DNA from: Nocardioides sp.
GTDB lineage: Bacteria; Actinomycetota; Actinomycetes; Propionibacteriales; Nocardioidaceae
NCBI GenBank assembly: GCA_021166815.1
Contig: JAJPEO010000124.1
Location: 1 to 7,986 of the forward strand
DNA: 7,986 bases
Direction: 5' to 3'
Part shown: one piece after another, positions 5,481 to 7,986 of the stretch
Layout: each line of letters starts with the position of its first letter
How positions within the stretch are numbered: position 1 is the stretch's first letter
Program-made: the position numbers and the translations under genes
The notes under the pieces: model-generated
What the model was told of the DNA's origin: nothing
Databases searched by the model: none
Seen by the model: only the letters and a program-made list of their open reading frames with translations

Positions 5481-7706
5481 ATGAGTGAACCCATCATCTC
5501 CGCCGTCGAGACCGTTCTCGACAACGGCAAGCACGGCCAGCGCAAGGTCAAGTTCGAGACCGGGCTCCTCGCCCGCCAGGCGGCCGGCGCCGTGACCGCC
5601 TACCTCGACGACGACACCATGCTGCTCTCGGCGACCACCGCCTCGAAGCAGCCCAAGGACCACTTCGACTTCTTCCCCCTGACGATCGACGTCGAGGAGC
5701 GGATGTACGCCGCGGGCAAGATCCCCGGCTCGTTCTTCCGCAGCGAGGGTCGTCCCGGCGAGGACGCGATCCTCACCTGCCGCCTGATCGACCGCCCGCT
5801 GCGCCCGACCTTCAAGAAGGGCCTGCGCAACGAGGTCCAGGTCGTCATCACCGTCATGGCGCTCGACCCCGACCAGCCCTACGACGTGCTCGCGATCAAC
5901 GCCGCGTCGCTCTCCACCCAGCTCTCCGGCCTGCCCTTCTCGGGCCCGGTCGGCGGCGTCCGCGTGGCGCTGATCGACGGCCAGTGGGTCGCCTTCCCGA
6001 GCCACAGCCAGCTCGAGAACGCCGTCTTCGACATGGTCGTCGCGGGTCGCGTCACCGAGTCCGGCGATGTCGCGATCATGATGGTCGAGGCCGAGGCGCC
6101 CGAGGACACCATCGCGCTCGTACGGGGTGGCGCCCAGGCGCCCACCGAGGAGGTCGTGGCCGGTGGCCTCGACGCCGCGAAGCCGTTCATCAAGCAGCTG
6201 GTCGAGGCCCAGGTCGAGCTCGCCAAGCAGGCGGCCAAGCCGGTCGAGGACTACCCCGTCTTCCTCGACTACGAGGACGACGTCTACGCCGCCGTCGAGG
6301 CCGCGGTGAAGGCCGACATGGTCGCCGCCATGAAGATCGCCGACAAGCAGGAGCGCCAGGACCGCACCGACGCGCTGAAGGACCAGGTCCTCAGCCAGCT
6401 CGGTGCGCAGTTCGAGGGTCGTGAGAAGGAGCTCGGCGCCGCCTTCCGCGCGGTCAACAAGGCCGTCGTCCGCGAGAGCATCCTGCGTGACAAGGTGCGC
6501 ATCGACGGGCGCGGCCTGGCCGACATCCGTCCGCTGCACGCCGAGGTCGGCGTGATCCCGCGGGTCCACGGTTCGTCGCTCTTCGAGCGCGGCGAGACCC
6601 AGATCCTGGGTGTCACCACCCTCGACATGCTCAAGATGGAGCAGCAGCTCGACACGCTGTCCCCCGAGAAGCACCGCCGCTACATGCACAAGTACGTCTT
6701 CCCGCCGTTCTCCACCGGCGAGACCGGTCGCGTGGGCTCGCCCAAGCGCCGCGAGGTCGGCCACGGCGCCCTGGCGCGTCGCGCCCTGCTGCCGGTGCTC
6801 CCGAGCCGCGAGGAGTTCCCGTACGCCATCCGCCAGCTCTCCGAGGCCATGGGCTCCAACGGCTCCACCTCGATGGGCTCGGTCTGCGCCTCGACCCTGT
6901 CGCTGCTGCAGGCGGGTGTGCCGCTCAAGGCGTCCGTCGCCGGCATCGCGATGGGCCTCATCTCCGGTGAGGTCGACGGCGAGACGCAGTACGTCGCGCT
7001 GACCGACATCCTCGGCGCCGAGGACGCGTTCGGCGACATGGACTTCAAGGTCGCCGGCACCCGCGAGTTCGTCACCGCCCTGCAGCTCGACACCAAGCTC
7101 GACGGCATCCCGGCCGAGGTCCTCGCCCAGGCGCTGACCCAGGCCCGCGACGCCCGCATGGCGATCCTCGACGTCATGGCCGAGGCCATCGACGCGCCCG
7201 AGGAGATGTCGGAGCACGCGCCGCGCATCATCACGGTGCAGGTGCCCGTCGACAAGATCGGCGAGGTGATCGGTCCCAAGGGCAAGATCATCAACCAGAT
7301 CCAGGACGACACCGGCGCGAGCGTCTCGATCGAGGACGACGGCACCGTCTACATCGGCGCCACCAGCGGTGCCGCCGCCGAGGCCGCGAAGGCGGCGATC
7401 AACGCGATCGCCAACCCGACGATGCCCGAGGTCGGCGAGCGCTACCTGGGCACGGTCGTCAAGACGACGAACTTCGGTGCGTTCGTCTCGCTGATGCCCG
7501 GCAAGGACGGCCTGCTGCACATCAGCAAGCTGCGTGCGCTGGCCGGTGGCAAGCGGGTCGAGGCCGTCGAGGACGTGCTGTCGGTGGGCCAGAAGGTCCA
7601 GGTCCAGATCGCCGAGATCGACGACCGCGGCAAGCTCTCGCTGGTCCCGGTCGTCGAGGAGGAGTCGGCCGAGGCCGCCGACACCGAGGCGACCGACGCC
7701 GAGTGA
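5481..7706 (+). CDS. pnp: Polynucleotide phosphorylase (PNPase)
   Basis: This is a phosphorolytic 3'-to-5' exoribonuclease that degrades mRNA to nucleoside diphosphates and can run in reverse to add tails; it works as a ring-shaped trimer, often with an RNA degradosome. The 741 residues show the full layout. The first RNase PH domain (about 10-150) has [35 protein letters not shown] and [13 protein letters not shown] helical linker spans about 235-325. The second, catalytic RNase PH domain (330-570) has [26 protein letters not shown], the phosphate-binding [12 protein letters not shown] (458-469), and the metal-site aspartates Asp515 and Asp521 in [11 protein letters not shown]. The KH domain has GPKG at 598-601, the S1 domain spans about 652-722, and the tail is short and acidic. 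The ATG at 5481 fits the family N terminus, though its SD is weak (AGCAGGG, about 10 nt away). An in-frame ATG at 5418 with GGGAG 5 nt upstream would add 21 residues. It is likely co-transcribed with rpsO and also under leader control. Confidence 0.98.
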   Translation: MSEPIISAVETVLDNGKHGQRKVKFETGLLARQAAGAVTAYLDDDTMLLSATTASKQPKDHFDFFPLTIDVEERMYAAGKIPGSFFRSEGRPGEDAILTCRLIDRPLRPTFKKGLRNEVQVVITVMALDPDQPYDVLAINAASLSTQLSGLPFSGPVGGVRVALIDGQWVAFPSHSQLENAVFDMVVAGRVTESGDVAIMMVEAEAPEDTIALVRGGAQAPTEEVVAGGLDAAKPFIKQLVEAQVELAKQAAKPVEDYPVFLDYEDDVYAAVEAAVKADMVAAMKIADKQERQDRTDALKDQVLSQLGAQFEGREKELGAAFRAVNKAVVRESILRDKVRIDGRGLADIRPLHAEVGVIPRVHGSSLFERGETQILGVTTLDMLKMEQQLDTLSPEKHRRYMHKYVFPPFSTGETGRVGSPKRREVGHGALARRALLPVLPSREEFPYAIRQLSEAMGSNGSTSMGSVCASTLSLLQAGVPLKASVAGIAMGLISGEVDGETQYVALTDILGAEDAFGDMDFKVAGTREFVTALQLDTKLDGIPAEVLAQALTQARDARMAILDVMAEAIDAPEEMSEHAPRIITVQVPVDKIGEVIGPKGKIINQIQDDTGASVSIEDDGTVYIGATSGAAAEAAKAAINAIANPTMPEVGERYLGTVVKTTNFGAFVSLMPGKDGLLHISKLRALAGGKRVEAVEDVLSVGQKVQVQIAEIDDRGKLSLVPVVEEESAEAADTEATDAE

Positions 7707-7711
7707 TCCAC

Positions 7712-7752
7712 CGACGGGGGTCGGCCGACGACGAGTCGGCCGGCCCCCGTCG
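7712..7752 (+). terminator. Intrinsic terminator after pnp
   Basis: Two 18-nt arms (7712-7729 and 7735-7752) pair along their full length with one G-U wobble and a 5-nt loop GACGA, starting 5 nt after the pnp stop. A short T-containing run (ACATTTCT) follows. This is the strongest hairpin in the window and should end the rpsO-pnp transcript, at least partly, before the next gene 45 nt downstream. Confidence 0.85.
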
Positions 7753-7796
7753 ACATTTCTCGGGCGACACCCCAGCACCACGTCGAGAGGCATGAC

Positions 7797-7986
7797 ATGA
7801 CCCAGGAGCAGAAGATCGGCTCCACCCGAACCCTGCAGACCGTCAAGGACGCGAACGGCCAGGTGGTCTCGCGCGTACGCCGCACGGTCCTGCCCGGTGG
7901 CCTGCGCGTGGTCAGCGAGCACCTCGCGGGAGTTCGCTCCGCGAGCGTGGGCGTGTGGGTCGACGTCGGCTCGCGCCACGAGAGCC
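7797..7986 (+). CDS. M16-family zinc metallopeptidase, N-terminal fragment (continues beyond window)
   Basis: The 63 complete codons read MTQEQKIGSTRTLQ, a variable leader, and then VRRTVLPGGLRVVSEHL, AGVRSASVGVWVDVGSRHES. This is the first strand pair of the M16 (insulinase / mitochondrial-processing-peptidase-like) fold: LPGGLRV, then VRSASVGVWVDVGSR. The zinc motif HxxEH would come shortly after and is outside the window, so catalytic competence cannot be judged. There is no signal peptide in the visible part. The start is ATG at 7797, with GAGAGG (7785-7790) 6 nt upstream; an overlapping ATG at 7792 is 1 nt from the SD and opens only Met-Thr-stop. Placement right after pnp matches the common actinobacterial order. 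Its substrate is unknown; the gene name varies between genomes, so none is given. Confidence 0.88.
   Translation, partial: MTQEQKIGSTRTLQTVKDANGQVVSRVRRTVLPGGLRVVSEHLAGVRSASVGVWVDVGSRHES

Noticed and set aside
5364..7979. Long minus-strand open frame opposite pnp
   Set aside because: It is a low-complexity Leu/Gly/Asp/Val shadow of the pnp reading frame caused by high GC in third positions; no family motif is visible.
1..7986. Mobile element, CRISPR array, defence system or horizontally acquired island
   Set aside because: All genes are conserved housekeeping or transport genes with uniform codon use, and I saw no direct-repeat array, transposase, integrase or att-like tRNA end.

Overview
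The window is a stretch of ordinary, chromosomal, high-GC actinobacterial DNA. Codons end mostly in G or C, GTG starts occur, Shine-Dalgarno (SD) sites are AGGAG-like, and the order rpsO - pnp - M16 peptidase is common in actinobacteria. The pnp leader also carries what I recognise as the actinobacterial Actino-pnp RNA. Protein style suggests something near Nocardioides or other Propionibacteriales, but that is an impression, not a search result. I see no insertion sequence, integrase, CRISPR array, tRNA or rRNA, and no block of foreign composition.

Left part, minus strand (1-2852): a compact methionine operon transcribed leftward, metY - metX - metW. MetX activates homoserine by acylation and MetY replaces the acyl group with sulfide to give homocysteine. 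MetW is a SAM-methyltransferase-fold protein that usually accompanies MetX; it runs off the left edge. metY and metX are 8 bases apart, and metX and metW overlap by 11 bases, with the metW SD inside metX.

Middle (2853-4826): a 132-base divergent intergenic region with two clear dyads separates metY from a rightward gene for a 613-residue CPA1-type cation/proton antiporter. The antiporter carries a C-terminal cytosolic RCK-like (TrkA-N/TrkA-C-like) regulatory part.

Right part, plus strand (4827-7986): rpsO (ribosomal protein S15), then pnp (polynucleotide phosphorylase, 741 residues), then the first 63 codons of an M16-family zinc peptidase. rpsO and pnp are separated by 263 bases. This gap holds a 16-bp hairpin just after rpsO, a second small hairpin with a possible promoter, the Actino-pnp RNA, and a short hairpin close to the pnp start. 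A near-perfect 18-bp hairpin follows pnp and is a good terminator.

No new biological system is evident. The points worth a second look are mostly regulatory: the structured pnp leader and its choice of start codon, a possibly leaderless metY with an upstream dyad, and an antiporter with two altered signature motifs.
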